A DNA stretch of 38,378 nucleotides, from assembly GCA_964356195.1 (NCBI GenBank), contig CAYHGP010000008.1, positions 1-38,378 on the forward strand. Reading direction: 5' to 3'. The position numbers were made by a program, and so were the translations under genes. The stretch comes from 2-02-FULL-48-14 sp964356195 (lineage in GTDB: Bacteria; Patescibacteriota; Gracilibacteria; UBA1369; 2-02-FULL-48-14). The notes beneath the pieces are model-generated. The model had not been told where the DNA came from. It worked only from the letters and a program-made list of their open reading frames with translations, and did not search any database. Shown in pieces: positions 1-6,418 of the stretch (its first letter is position 1; the number at the start of each line of letters is the position of its first letter).

Positions 1-266
1 ACGGCGCCTTCTTGTGTTTTAAGGGCGTTGCGGGACTTGTCGGCTTGCCATTCCTGGTAAGCGGCGCCTACTTTTTGACGAACTTCAAGTTCGGCCTTCA
101 TATCCTTAATTTCGGCTTGCTGCACGCTTAAAATCATCTGCTTCAGTTGTTCCAAATCCTCCAAAGTCATCTTTGGGGCCACTTCCAAAATACGAGCTAA
201 TTGCTCTTTGCTGAGAGCTTTTGTATTCTGTGCGAGAGCAATCACTTCGGAGGCAGTCGTTCCCAT
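1..266 (-). CDS. Hypothetical protein, N-terminal part only
   Basis: This gene runs off the left edge of the window. The visible 88 residues start MGTTASEVIALAQ and are predicted to be mostly helical, with charged heptad-like stretches (for example LEDLEQLKQMI) and no signal peptide or membrane segment. No family is recognised. The ATG at 266 was chosen because a near-consensus promoter lies just upstream and no in-frame codon further upstream is plausible. There is no Shine-Dalgarno sequence; the leader is A-rich. It is divergent from the MNT/HEPN operon that begins at 343, and the two promoters overlap. Function is unknown. Confidence 0.75.
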   Translation of the reverse strand, partial: MGTTASEVIALAQNTKALSKEQLARILEVAPKMTLEDLEQLKQMILSVQQAEIKDMKAELEVRQKVGAAYQEWQADKSRNALKTQEGA

Positions 267-288
267 TTGTTTTTATTTAAATCTTAGT

Positions 289-317
289 ATTATACCAGAG
301 AACGGCTTGTTTTTCAA
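289..317 (-). promoter_or_regulatory. Sigma70-type promoter of the gene at 1-266
   Basis: On the minus strand TTGAAA (317-312) is separated by 17 bases from TATAAT (294-289), and TGG precedes the -10 box, giving an extended -10. The expected start point falls about 20 bases before the ATG, leaving a short A-rich leader. This promoter/leader arrangement recurs at 11893, 15864 and 20409. Confidence 0.75.
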
Positions 318-336
318 GCGTTCATAAAAGTATAAT
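307..336 (+). promoter_or_regulatory. Promoter of the MNT/HEPN operon, leaderless type
   Basis: TATAAT lies at 331-336 and the ATG starts at 343, so only six bases separate them. A weak TTGTTT at 307-312 could be the -35 box. Transcription would begin at or next to the start codon, implying leaderless mRNA. The element overlaps the divergent promoter at 289-317, so the two transcripts may compete. Confidence 0.65.
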
Positions 337-342
337 CAGTCT

Positions 343-627
343 ATGATCAAGAGAAAATATTCAGCGAGGATTTACTCCATTTTAGCTGAGTGCATAAAAC
401 CCATACCGAAAGTGTTTATTTTCGGGTCTTCCCTTGAAAGCAAATTTTTCGCGGATGTGGACGTGGGCCTATTGGGAAAAAATATTAAAATAAATGCACT
501 CTACCGGGCAAAAGAAAAACTGGAAGAGTCTACCTTGCCTTATAAAGTGGACTTGGTGGATTTCAATACCGTGGATACTTCGTTCAAAGAAGAAGTGCTT
601 AACAAAACAATCCAATGGCTTACTTAA
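343..627 (+). CDS. MNT-type nucleotidyltransferase, antitoxin of a MNT/HEPN pair
   Basis: This 94-residue protein carries the minimal nucleotidyltransferase signature: a GSS at about residues 28-30, followed about ten residues later by DVD, the metal-binding Asp pair. Members paired with HEPN proteins inactivate the partner toxin, in characterised cases by transferring AMP to it; this is family knowledge. The next gene overlaps by 13 bases and encodes the expected HEPN partner, which strongly supports the call. The usual GSRARG motif is modified (GSSLES), so catalytic activity is likely but not certain. The ATG is placed six bases after a TATAAT box. Confidence 0.85.
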   Translation: MIKRKYSARIYSILAECIKPIPKVFIFGSSLESKFFADVDVGLLGKNIKINALYRAKEKLEESTLPYKVDLVDFNTVDTSFKEEVLNKTIQWLT

Positions 628-1004
628 GGAAAAAACTCAATCAGTTAAAGACGGCTCTAGAATCTTGGGGTCAGCTTATAGACTGGCCTTATTCCGATAT
701 TGTCCGGGATGCAACAATCCAAAGATATGAATTCACCTTTGAACTTCTTTGGAAAGTGATCAAGATTTACCTGAAAGAGCAAGAAGCAATAGAATGCAAT
801 TCCCCGAAATCTTGTTTCCGTGAGGCGCGACTCACTTTAAAGCTTTCTGAAAAAGAAGTTGAGCTATGCTTGAAGATGGCTGAAGACCGCAACCTCTCCG
901 TCCATACCTACTCGAAGAAAATGGCGGAAAAATTGTACAAAAAAACAAAGTCCTACTACAAAATTAGCAAAAAGATCTACGAGGCTATTGAGCAAGGCCT
1001 ATGA
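615..1004 (+). CDS. HEPN-domain toxin (HI0074 family, nucleotidyltransferase substrate-binding-like)
   Basis: This 129-residue, all-helical protein matches the HI0074/HEPN family, including the conserved RYEFTFELLWKVIK helix and the SPKSCFREA segment. RNLSVHTY contains the R-x4-H motif that is the RNase active site of HEPN toxins. Its start overlaps the MNT gene by 13 bases and its stop overlaps the next ATG (ATGA), so three genes are translationally coupled. In characterised MNT/HEPN modules this protein is the RNase toxin. Here the role is inferred from motif and context. Confidence 0.85.
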   Translation: MAYLRKKLNQLKTALESWGQLIDWPYSDIVRDATIQRYEFTFELLWKVIKIYLKEQEAIECNSPKSCFREARLTLKLSEKEVELCLKMAEDRNLSVHTYSKKMAEKLYKKTKSYYKISKKIYEAIEQGL

Positions 1005-1519
1005 AAAAGCATTGGTCCGCCATTTCCGGCTTCCCCGTTGTTATTGATGACGATCCCCACTCGCTAGGCCACCTTCGCGGTGCCTTTATGGATCCGGAAA
1101 AAGCTCAAATCATTGGATTTTTGGTGGGCTATATGAAAATTTTAGTCCCCATTGAGATTGAAAAGTGGCGCCATGACGCCGTTCAAGTGGGTAGCGAGGA
1201 AGCCCTCGCCCCCCTGATGGATATTTTTCGGATTGAACAATACGGTCTTCGCCGCACTTTTTTGAATGGGAAACGCGTGCGCACCAAATCCGGCCAAAGC
1301 CTCGGCAAAGTCCGCGATTTCAGTTTCGAAACCACCACGCACGCCCTCTTTAACTTTGAAGTGTCCAAACGCTTTTTGTGGCTCGAGTGGGGTCAGCGTA
1401 TTTTTTCCGCCAAAGACATCGAAGAAGTCACTCCCGCCGCCATCATTTTGAACATCGACCTGGAGGGCACGGAAAAAGTGAAACTGAGAAAGGAGATACC
1501 GGCGGTAAGCGGTTTGTAG
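1001..1519 (+). CDS. PRC-barrel domain protein
   Basis: This 172-residue protein has a recognisable PRC-barrel in its C-terminal half (GKRVRTKSGQSLGKVRDFSF followed by FSAKDIEEV). Its N-terminal half looks like a second, diverged copy (FPVVIDDDPHSLGHLRGAF then VPIEIEKWRHDAV). PRC-barrels are small beta barrels that bind protein or RNA partners, for example in RimM. No signal peptide is present, so it is probably cytoplasmic. The ATG overlaps the HEPN stop by four bases, placing it in the toxin-antitoxin operon, which is unusual. A structural or regulatory role is likely; the substrate is unknown. Confidence 0.7.
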   Translation: MKKHWSAISGFPVVIDDDPHSLGHLRGAFMDPEKAQIIGFLVGYMKILVPIEIEKWRHDAVQVGSEEALAPLMDIFRIEQYGLRRTFLNGKRVRTKSGQSLGKVRDFSFETTTHALFNFEVSKRFLWLEWGQRIFSAKDIEEVTPAAIILNIDLEGTEKVKLRKEIPAVSGL

Positions 1520-1549
1520 CTACCACTATTCAGCGCGATAAACTTCCTT

Positions 1550-1804
1550 TCAGTGGCGAATCTTAATGACCACTAAAATGACGAGTTGTTCAGTCTTAGG
1601 GTTTTTTCTGAAAACCACACGGTAGTCTCCAACTCGGAAACGATACATGGGTAAATCAAAGCCACTTAATTGTGTGGCATAATCCATCGGGTCTTTTTGT
1701 CGAATGAAAAAGTCCAGTTTCTTTAAAATCCTTCTGGCTAGCTCCATCCCCAAGCGCTCAAGGTCATTTTCAGCATTTTTCGAATAAACAAGCTTATAGT
1801 CCAT
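1550..1804 (-). CDS. RelE/ParE-family toxin
   Basis: This 84-residue protein has the RelE fold pattern: YKLVYSKNAENDLERL at the start, an alpha-helical middle, then MYRFRVGDYRVVFRK, the conserved core strand pair rich in Arg, and a C-terminal strand. RelE toxins cleave mRNA in the ribosome, while ParE toxins poison gyrase; sequence alone does not decide which applies. The start overlaps the end of the upstream antitoxin gene by 11 bases, typical of a coupled antitoxin-toxin pair. The gene converges on the PRC-barrel gene, 30 bases away. Confidence 0.85.
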   Translation of the reverse strand: MDYKLVYSKNAENDLERLGMELARRILKKLDFFIRQKDPMDYATQLSGFDLPMYRFRVGDYRVVFRKNPKTEQLVILVVIKIRH

Positions 1805-2021
1805 ACTTTTTCATCAAATCTTCATGAGTGATAAAATCGCCGTTTTGGTATTGCTGCCAAGATTGCTCGGCCTGTTCTTTAAAATCCGCCGTTACAAGCG
1901 GTGTTAAGGTAATGGTGTTGGCGTTCACCTCAGCGATAAAGTAGCTAGTGTCAAACTTATCTCTCCATGCCTTTGGCAGAGTAACTTGTCCCCGACTCGT
2001 TGCTTGTAACACTTTATTCAT
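1794..2021 (-). CDS. AbrB/MazE-like antitoxin
   Basis: This 75-residue protein begins MNKVLQATSRGQVTLPKAWR, the swapped-hairpin DNA-binding motif of the AbrB/SpoVT family (SRGQVTLPK). The C-terminal half is acidic and probably neutralises the toxin encoded immediately downstream. The same frame stays open upstream to 2330, but that part is read antisense through the pilin gene; the ATG at 2021 follows a promoter and gives the canonical N-terminus. Pairing an AbrB-type antitoxin with a RelE-type toxin is a common mixed arrangement. The protein probably represses its own promoter at the palindromes between 2035 and 2065. Confidence 0.85.
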   Translation of the reverse strand: MNKVLQATSRGQVTLPKAWRDKFDTSYFIAEVNANTITLTPLVTADFKEQAEQSWQQYQNGDFITHEDLMKKYGL

Positions 2022-2034
2022 ACAAAAATAAGTA

Positions 2035-2074
2035 AATACGTATTCATTATAGTACGAATATCGTAAATTTTCAA
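2035..2074 (-). promoter_or_regulatory. Promoter and operator of the antitoxin/toxin operon
   Basis: Minus strand TTGAAA (2074-2069), 17 bases, then TATAAT (2051-2046). Two symmetric elements frame the -10 box: the perfect palindrome AATACGTATT at 2035-2044, and TACGA-ATA-TCGTA at 2053-2065. Both carry the TACG core, so a dimeric AbrB-like antitoxin could bind both and block polymerase. Confidence 0.65.
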
Positions 2075-2079
2075 GGACT

Positions 2080-2111
2080 AAAAAAGCCCCCTGTTTTACG
2101 AGGAGGCTTTT
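2080..2111 (-). terminator. Intrinsic terminator of the pilin-like gene
   Basis: On the minus strand a 10-pair stem (AAAAGCCTCC with GGGGGCTTTT, one G-U pair) encloses a 10-base loop and is followed by TTTTTT. It starts 20 bases beyond the stop of the pilin-like gene and insulates it from the antitoxin promoter. Confidence 0.8.
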
Positions 2112-2131
2112 AAAAGTGCGAAAGAAAGCGA

Positions 2132-2557
2132 TCAGCCGGCGGTTCCGACGGTGGTCGTTGTTGTTCCGGCTCCTGCGCCCAAGATCGTGTTCACGAGAGC
2201 GTAAGAAACCATGATGATGACGATACCGATTGCTGCGTAGAGCAGAATCTTTTTTGCCTTTCCAACATTCTCGTCGTTTCCGGCGGAAGTCACGTAAAGA
2301 ATACCTCCGTAAATCACCATGATCACACAAACGAAGCCGAGGAATCCGAGGAAGTAGCTCAAAATCGTGTTGAGCAGAACTTTGAGGTCTCCTTCTCCTC
2401 CGGTCAAGTTATCCACGAACTCGATGCTGTCACCGCTAGCGGCGAAACTCATGTCGGAAATAAAAGTGGTAGCAAGAAGGGCTGCTCCTAAAAGTCCTGC
2501 AAAAGTGAGGACTTCGCGGAAGCCTTTTGATTGAGAAATTTGTGCGAAGGATTTCAT
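2132..2557 (-). CDS. Small pilin-like membrane protein (TrbC/VirB2-like)
   Basis: This 141-residue protein has a signal-like N-terminus (about residues 15-40, ending in SFAAS), then two long hydrophobic helices (about 62-88 and 104-125) separated by a short polar loop with GNDENVGKAKK. Two adjacent helices joined by a small basic loop are typical of VirB2/TrbC-type pilins, and single-gene versions are common in Patescibacteria. The tail is a low-complexity Thr/Gly segment. No other secretion genes are nearby, so a pilus role is inferred from topology only. Confidence 0.65.
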   Translation of the reverse strand: MKSFAQISQSKGFREVLTFAGLLGAALLATTFISDMSFAASGDSIEFVDNLTGGEGDLKVLLNTILSYFLGFLGFVCVIMVIYGGILYVTSAGNDENVGKAKKILLYAAIGIVIIMVSYALVNTILGAGAGTTTTTVGTAG

Positions 2558-2603
2558 AGACGTGGGTTATGGCGTTTCTTCAGCCATTTAAGCAGTTTTC
2601 TTT

Positions 2604-3512
2604 TTACCCTGCAAGTACAAAAATCACTTCTCGTTCCAAAGTGATGCCAAATTTATCCTGTACCGCCTGCGTCGCCAATTCTTGCAAAGCCAAGATATCG
2701 GACGAGCTTGCCCCGCCGGTATTGAGGAAAAAATTTGCGTGTTGATCGGAAATTTGAGCCTTCCCCACGCGCTTTCCTTTGAGACCGCATTGGTCCAGCA
2801 ACCAACCCGCCGGTTTTTCCGGCGAAGGATTTTTGAAAAACGAGCCGGTGCTTGAGCCGGCCGGTTGTTTTTGAATACGGCTTTTTGCAATTTCCATCAT
2901 GCGCGTTTTAATGGCAGCCACCTCGCCTTTTTTCAATTTAAACGTCGCCACTAAAACCACGCCCGGCCGTAGGCACTCGGCCGTAGGCACTCGCCTCCGC
3001 TCGCCTCTGCTCGGGGCCGCCTTCAGCGCAGAATCCCTATAGTCATATTCAAAAAAATCGGCCTTCACTTTTTTCACTCCTTCGCCCGGGAAAAACACTT
3101 CCGCACTTTCCAAAATGTCTTTGGTTTCCACTCCAAAACATCCGGCATTTCCATACACCGCTCCTCCAACCGTTCCCGGCAGTCCGTTCCATGCTTCCAG
3201 CCCGCTCAAACCCGCTTCCGCAGCCGCCTGAACCACTTTCGCCGTCATCACTCCCGCATCCGCCGTAACGCGCTCACCCTCCACCGCTAACTCACCGGAC
3301 TTCACCCGAATCACCAAGCCACGAAATCCACCATCGTCAAAAAGAATGTTGCTTCCGCCCCCAAACACGAAGTAGGGCATATCCCGATCCTCGGCCCACG
3401 CAATTCCGGCCAAAACCTCCTCTGTGGACTTCGCCTCCAGAAAAAAATCAGCCAAACCTCCAATTTGAAAGGTCGAGTAGGGCGCCAAACGGTGATCTTC
3501 GAGGATATTCAT
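2604..3512 (-). CDS. murB: UDP-N-acetylenolpyruvoylglucosamine reductase MurB
   Basis: MurB reduces UDP-GlcNAc-enolpyruvate to UDP-MurNAc with NADPH and FAD, the second committed step of peptidoglycan synthesis. At 302 residues it has the family length. FAD-binding motifs are present: GGGSN at 51-55 and GLPGTVGGA followed by GNAG. The substrate-binding YDYRDS, the catalytic Ser in GSFFKNP, HANFFLN and the catalytic Glu near 295 (LEREVIF) are all visible. Odd: about 20 residues after the YRDS motif (about 160-184) are encoded by GC-rich tandem repeats and look inserted. The start is fixed by an extended -10 box seven bases upstream. murA lies about 3 kb away. Confidence 0.95.
   Translation of the reverse strand: MNILEDHRLAPYSTFQIGGLADFFLEAKSTEEVLAGIAWAEDRDMPYFVFGGGSNILFDDGGFRGLVIRVKSGELAVEGERVTADAGVMTAKVVQAAAEAGLSGLEAWNGLPGTVGGAVYGNAGCFGVETKDILESAEVFFPGEGVKKVKADFFEYDYRDSALKAAPSRGERRRVPTAECLRPGVVLVATFKLKKGEVAAIKTRMMEIAKSRIQKQPAGSSTGSFFKNPSPEKPAGWLLDQCGLKGKRVGKAQISDQHANFFLNTGGASSSDILALQELATQAVQDKFGITLEREVIFVLAG
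2964..3011. repeat. GC-rich tandem repeats inside murB
   Basis: CGGCCGTAGGCACT occurs twice in direct tandem (2964-2977, 2978-2991), followed by a degenerate 10-base tandem (CGCCTCCGCT at 2992-3001, CGCCTCTGCT at 3002-3011). They stay in frame within murB and encode an Arg/Pro-rich insertion. This could be a slippage expansion or a small repeat element. Confidence 0.8.
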
Positions 3513-3519
3513 GACAAAG

Positions 3520-3528
3520 AGTATAACA
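3520..3528 (-). promoter_or_regulatory. Extended -10 box of murB, leaderless type
   Basis: The minus strand reads TGTTATACT, an extended -10, ending seven bases before the murB ATG at 3512. Transcription is expected to start at the first codon or one base before it. Confidence 0.65.
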
Positions 3529-3549
3529 CTTCCCGCAGAAGGGGGCGGA

Positions 3550-3577
3550 TTGACTTAATCAGCAAATAGTCTATAAT
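3550..3577 (+). promoter_or_regulatory. Promoter of the HicA-like fusion gene
   Basis: TTGACT at 3550-3555, 16 bases, then TATAAT at 3572-3577. The leader to the ATG at 3601 is about 17 bases, A-rich and without a Shine-Dalgarno sequence. Confidence 0.75.
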
Positions 3578-3600
3578 AAAGAGAAATCAATTATAAAGCG

Positions 3601-5013
3601 ATGACATCACAAAGACATGAATCGGGTGAAAAACCCTTCCTTACCGCCGAACAGGAAGCCGTTTTAGGCTCGGAATTGGCGGAATGTTTAACGTTATTGT
3701 ATGTACAACTTGCACCTTACGAAGAGTGGGCACGAGGGGGGGATTTTACGACCATAGAACTGCTCCAGGCCTTAAAAGAGGATGGTATTTTTAAAGATCT
3801 GAAGATTATCCAATCCGTTGGGAAAGCCGTACAAGACAGGTACTCCGCACTTGCAGCCGAGGCCAAGAAAAGATACGGAGGCAATCCTCCAGAACGAGCG
3901 CAGGCACAGGCCCTGAATCAACTGACGAGCACCATAACAGCTCTGGCACACCACGATCAGCCACTGATGAATGAAATTTTGAATCAAACTTTCAATGCAG
4001 GGCGGTCTGAAAGATTCCTTTCTATTGCTGCTGGAATTCGATCACGCAGACATCCTACTTCTACAGCAGGAGTGGCGGAAGAGATGAGAATAAAGAGAAA
4101 GCTTGAAGCGGAAGTGGACTCACCACGAATACGCAATTACGCCGACCTCTTAGTGTTTCTGGCAAGGTGTAGAGATACGACCTTGGAACGCCAAAAACTT
4201 TCAGAGGAGAAGGAGGAAGAAGCAGACGCTGCGTTTAAAAAGTACCGTTGGGCGGAAATGGAGCTAACACGCCCCGGCATTATCCCGGAGTTTACCTTCG
4301 CCGGCAACGAGGGAAAAGCTATGGGCTTCAAGGTAGCTGTGTACCCTACAAAGTTGGGAGAAAAAGCACTATTCGAAGCCTTTGGAGCAAGAATATCATT
4401 CTCGGTGGACGTTCCTCATCCTAAACTCAAGGGCTACGTTACTAAAGTGCCCATTCAGTTGGACGTTGGCTTATCCAGGGTCCATCCGGAAATCACCGCC
4501 TTTGCAAACGGCTACGTCTCTTTAGAGCCTCTCTTTCAGGCCTACGGACTTTCCGGATTTTACAACCGACTGAAAAAAGAATTATGGTTACGCGTGAAAG
4601 ACGCAGAAACACAAGGTTATTGCCGCATGAAAGAACAGCCAGGGACAGGAGTGGAAGTGGTGGCGAAAACTGTGGAGACCGTGTCTGAAAGCACCCAAGC
4701 AAATGTGGCGGATACACTGGGAGAACCTCAAGAACAAAGAGAGAAAAACGGAAAAGGGCAGCGCACCACCACCCGAAATATTTCCGTGGATGACGTTCTC
4801 AGTACCTTAGAGAACATGGGGATCAGTGCCAGTCGGCAAAATGGGACTTCTCATCTGATTTTAAAAGGGGAGAATGCCGCAACACGAAGACCGGCAACTT
4901 GCTCAATTCCGGTGACTTCCATAGGGGACAACTCAGGACCTTACATCGCCCGCGCCGCTCGCACCTTCGGCTTCACCCGCAAAGACTTTTTGAGAGCCTT
5001 GAGTGGACTATAA
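3601..5013 (+). CDS. Large protein with C-terminal HicA-like domain
   Basis: The first ~390 of 470 residues match no family I recognise. They are mostly helical, with a charged coiled segment near 200-220 (KLSEEKEEEADAAFKKY), then a mixed alpha/beta part. A Gln/Thr-rich linker near 360-395 leads to a C-terminal module of about 75 residues. That module resembles the HicA mRNA interferase: SVDDVLSTLENMGISASRQ, then a TSH where HicA has its GSH catalytic His, then SIPV and a final FGFTRKDFLRAL helix. HicA toxins are normally free proteins of about 60-80 residues with HicB next door; here there is no HicB. It could be an RNA-binding domain used within a larger protein. No signal peptide is present. 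Confidence 0.65.
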   Translation: MTSQRHESGEKPFLTAEQEAVLGSELAECLTLLYVQLAPYEEWARGGDFTTIELLQALKEDGIFKDLKIIQSVGKAVQDRYSALAAEAKKRYGGNPPERAQAQALNQLTSTITALAHHDQPLMNEILNQTFNAGRSERFLSIAAGIRSRRHPTSTAGVAEEMRIKRKLEAEVDSPRIRNYADLLVFLARCRDTTLERQKLSEEKEEEADAAFKKYRWAEMELTRPGIIPEFTFAGNEGKAMGFKVAVYPTKLGEKALFEAFGARISFSVDVPHPKLKGYVTKVPIQLDVGLSRVHPEITAFANGYVSLEPLFQAYGLSGFYNRLKKELWLRVKDAETQGYCRMKEQPGTGVEVVAKTVETVSESTQANVADTLGEPQEQREKNGKGQRTTTRNISVDDVLSTLENMGISASRQNGTSHLILKGENAATRRPATCSIPVTSIGDNSGPYIARAARTFGFTRKDFLRALSGL

Positions 5014-5023
5014 GTACGCCAAA

Positions 5024-5099
5024 TGGAGCCACTTGTCGGAATCGAACCGACGACCCACGGTTTACAAAACCGTTGCTCTACCAGCTGAGCTAAAGTGGC
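5024..5099 (-). tRNA. tRNA-Thr (anticodon TGT)
   Basis: The 76-base gene has a 7-pair acceptor (GCCACTT with AAGTGGC), a D arm with AGCTCAGCTGGTAGAGC, an anticodon loop TTTGTAA and a T arm GGTTCGATTCC. CCA is encoded (5024-5026). It is the last of three tRNA genes read in the minus direction from the promoter at 5361-5389. Confidence 0.95.
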
Positions 5100-5154
5100 A
5101 CTGGGCTGAGCGATTATAGAGGAAAAAAATATCTTTTCAAGCTTCGCTTAAAAA

Positions 5155-5230
5155 TGGAGCCACCTGCCGGGATCGAACCGGCGACCTCCACGTTACGAGT
5201 GTGGCGCTCTACCAACTGAGCTAAGGTGGC
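5155..5230 (-). tRNA. tRNA-Thr (anticodon CGT)
   Basis: The 76-base gene has acceptor GCCACCT with AGGTGGC, an anticodon loop CTCGTAA, a standard T arm GGTTCGATCCC and an encoded CCA (5155-5157). It is very similar to the neighbouring Thr-TGT gene and probably arose with it by duplication. The two cover ACA and ACG codons. Confidence 0.95.
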
Positions 5231-5243
5231 TTATTTGGAAACA

Positions 5244-5259
5244 CTCGGCTTTTGCCGAG
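5244..5259. other. Perfect hairpin between tRNA genes
   Basis: CTCGGC-TTTT-GCCGAG forms a six-pair stem with a four-base loop between tRNA-Tyr and tRNA-Thr(CGT). It has no T-run on the minus strand, so it is more likely a processing spacer than a terminator. Confidence 0.5.
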
Positions 5260-5261
5260 GA

Positions 5262-5346
5262 TGGTGGGCAGGGAAGGATTCGAACCTTCGAAGGCAGAGC
5301 CAGCGGATTTACAGTCCGCCCCATTTGGCCACTCTGGAACCTGCCC
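5262..5346 (-). tRNA. tRNA-Tyr (anticodon GTA)
   Basis: This is an 85-base class II tRNA with acceptor GGGCAGG paired to CCTGCCC, anticodon loop CTGTAAA and a long variable arm. The T arm is GGTTCGAATCC, the discriminator is A, and CCA is encoded (5262-5264). It is the first gene of the three-tRNA cluster. Confidence 0.95.
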
Positions 5347-5360
5347 ACATGGGCGCGCTG

Positions 5361-5389
5361 ATTATATCGAAAATGAGCCTTACTGCAAA
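5361..5389 (-). promoter_or_regulatory. Promoter of the tRNA cluster
   Basis: The minus strand reads TTTGCA (5389-5384), 17 bases, TATAAT (5366-5361). The -10 ends 14 bases before the 5' end of tRNA-Tyr, consistent with a short processed leader. The -35 box lies just before the stop of the upstream gene. Confidence 0.7.
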
Positions 5390-5396
5390 CAAATCA

Positions 5397-6356
5397 CTAA
5401 TTTAGTGGTGCGTACTTCAAAGTAAGGCCACTGAGTACCCCAATGGGTAAAAGCTCCATTTTGGTTGTGTAGTGTACTCCGCGAGAGGCCAAAGTGACTC
5501 CCTCCAGCGCAGGGATTAACGCCGCCGGCACTTTCAAACCTTTTGTAACGGTGGCCAATTTTGAAACTCCGCCCAGTAAAAAGGCACACCCCGAAATAAG
5601 CGATATTGCAGGAGCAGCCAAATCGGTGGTGGAAGAGTTTTCATAAATGGTTTTCACTGTTTTCCAGGCGAGACACCATTCTTCATAGTCCATACCGCAC
5701 GCAGTCTCAACGGAAGTTTCTAAGTCGGCATAAGTTTTCGGATTGAAAAGCGATACAAATCCCATCACTGCTCCTTCAATTCCTTCAGCCGGAGCCACCA
5801 AAATACGCTGATAATCTTCCAGATGCCCTTGCCCGGTGGACCATCGTACAAACTGTGAAGTGTAGGACTCGGGAAAAATTTGCTCGTACAGCGCTTTCGC
5901 AAACGCCTGCATTTCTTTTTTGTCTTTTTCGCTGTATTTCACTTCCACGGATGCATCCACATTCAAAGCTTCGTGCAAAGGGTCGCCACGGGCCTCTTGT
6001 TTTGCCTGAATCGCCTTGAAACCACGATTGATGAGTTCTGCGTACCTGTTAAAACGCTGCAATGCCTCTACAATTTCTTCAGTCTTTAGACTTTTATTCC
6101 CCGGCGAGAGCAAGGCAACAATCGCTAAAACCTGCTCAATGGCATCATCGAGTTTTGGAAATTCTTCCTTCACCGCCTCTGCAATTTCCGGATAATTTTT
6201 CTGGAACTGTCGATAATTATCAATAAACCGACCGGCGTCCGCTCTCACCGAATCCACCTTCTGTGTTAACTCATCCCGCTCACTGAGTGCTTTGACGGGT
6301 TCAAGCGTTTTGGGAGCAGGCTTCTCAACCGGGTAAAGTTCATCACTAAAAGTCAT
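5397..6356 (-). CDS. Hypothetical protein with hydrophobic C-terminal segments
   Basis: No family is recognised for this 319-residue protein. The N-terminal half is charged and helical (about residues 25-140). The middle has a conserved-looking stretch with APAEGIEGAVMGF and an aromatic/Cys segment ACGMDYEEWCLAW. The C-terminal third has a hydrophobic stretch (about 247-266, ending CAFLLGGVSKL) and further apolar segments. There is no signal peptide. It could be a membrane-inserting or secreted effector-like protein, but nothing proves this. The ATG lies seven bases after an extended -10 box (TGCTAAGAT). It is divergent from murA. Confidence 0.7.
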   Translation of the reverse strand: MTFSDELYPVEKPAPKTLEPVKALSERDELTQKVDSVRADAGRFIDNYRQFQKNYPEIAEAVKEEFPKLDDAIEQVLAIVALLSPGNKSLKTEEIVEALQRFNRYAELINRGFKAIQAKQEARGDPLHEALNVDASVEVKYSEKDKKEMQAFAKALYEQIFPESYTSQFVRWSTGQGHLEDYQRILVAPAEGIEGAVMGFVSLFNPKTYADLETSVETACGMDYEEWCLAWKTVKTIYENSSTTDLAAPAISLISGCAFLLGGVSKLATVTKGLKVPAALIPALEGVTLASRGVHYTTKMELLPIGVLSGLTLKYAPLN

Positions 6357-6363
6357 TGTGTGT

Positions 6364-6372
6364 ATCTTAGCA
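6364..6372 (-). promoter_or_regulatory. Extended -10 of the gene at 5397-6356, leaderless type
   Basis: The minus strand reads TGCTAAGAT, seven bases upstream of the ATG at 6356. It matches the spacing seen before murB and the genes at 343, 9550 and 24433. Confidence 0.5.
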
Positions 6373-6398
6373 CAGCCCTGGTTCTCCTGGGAAAGTTT

Positions 6399-6407
6399 TG
6401 CTATAAT
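6399..6407 (+). promoter_or_regulatory. Extended -10 box of murA
   Basis: TGCTATAAT ends 11 bases before the murA ATG at 6419. The expected start leaves a leader of about five bases, too short for a Shine-Dalgarno sequence. No good -35 box is visible, as expected for extended -10 promoters. Confidence 0.65.
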
Positions 6408-6418
6408 CCCCCCACTTT

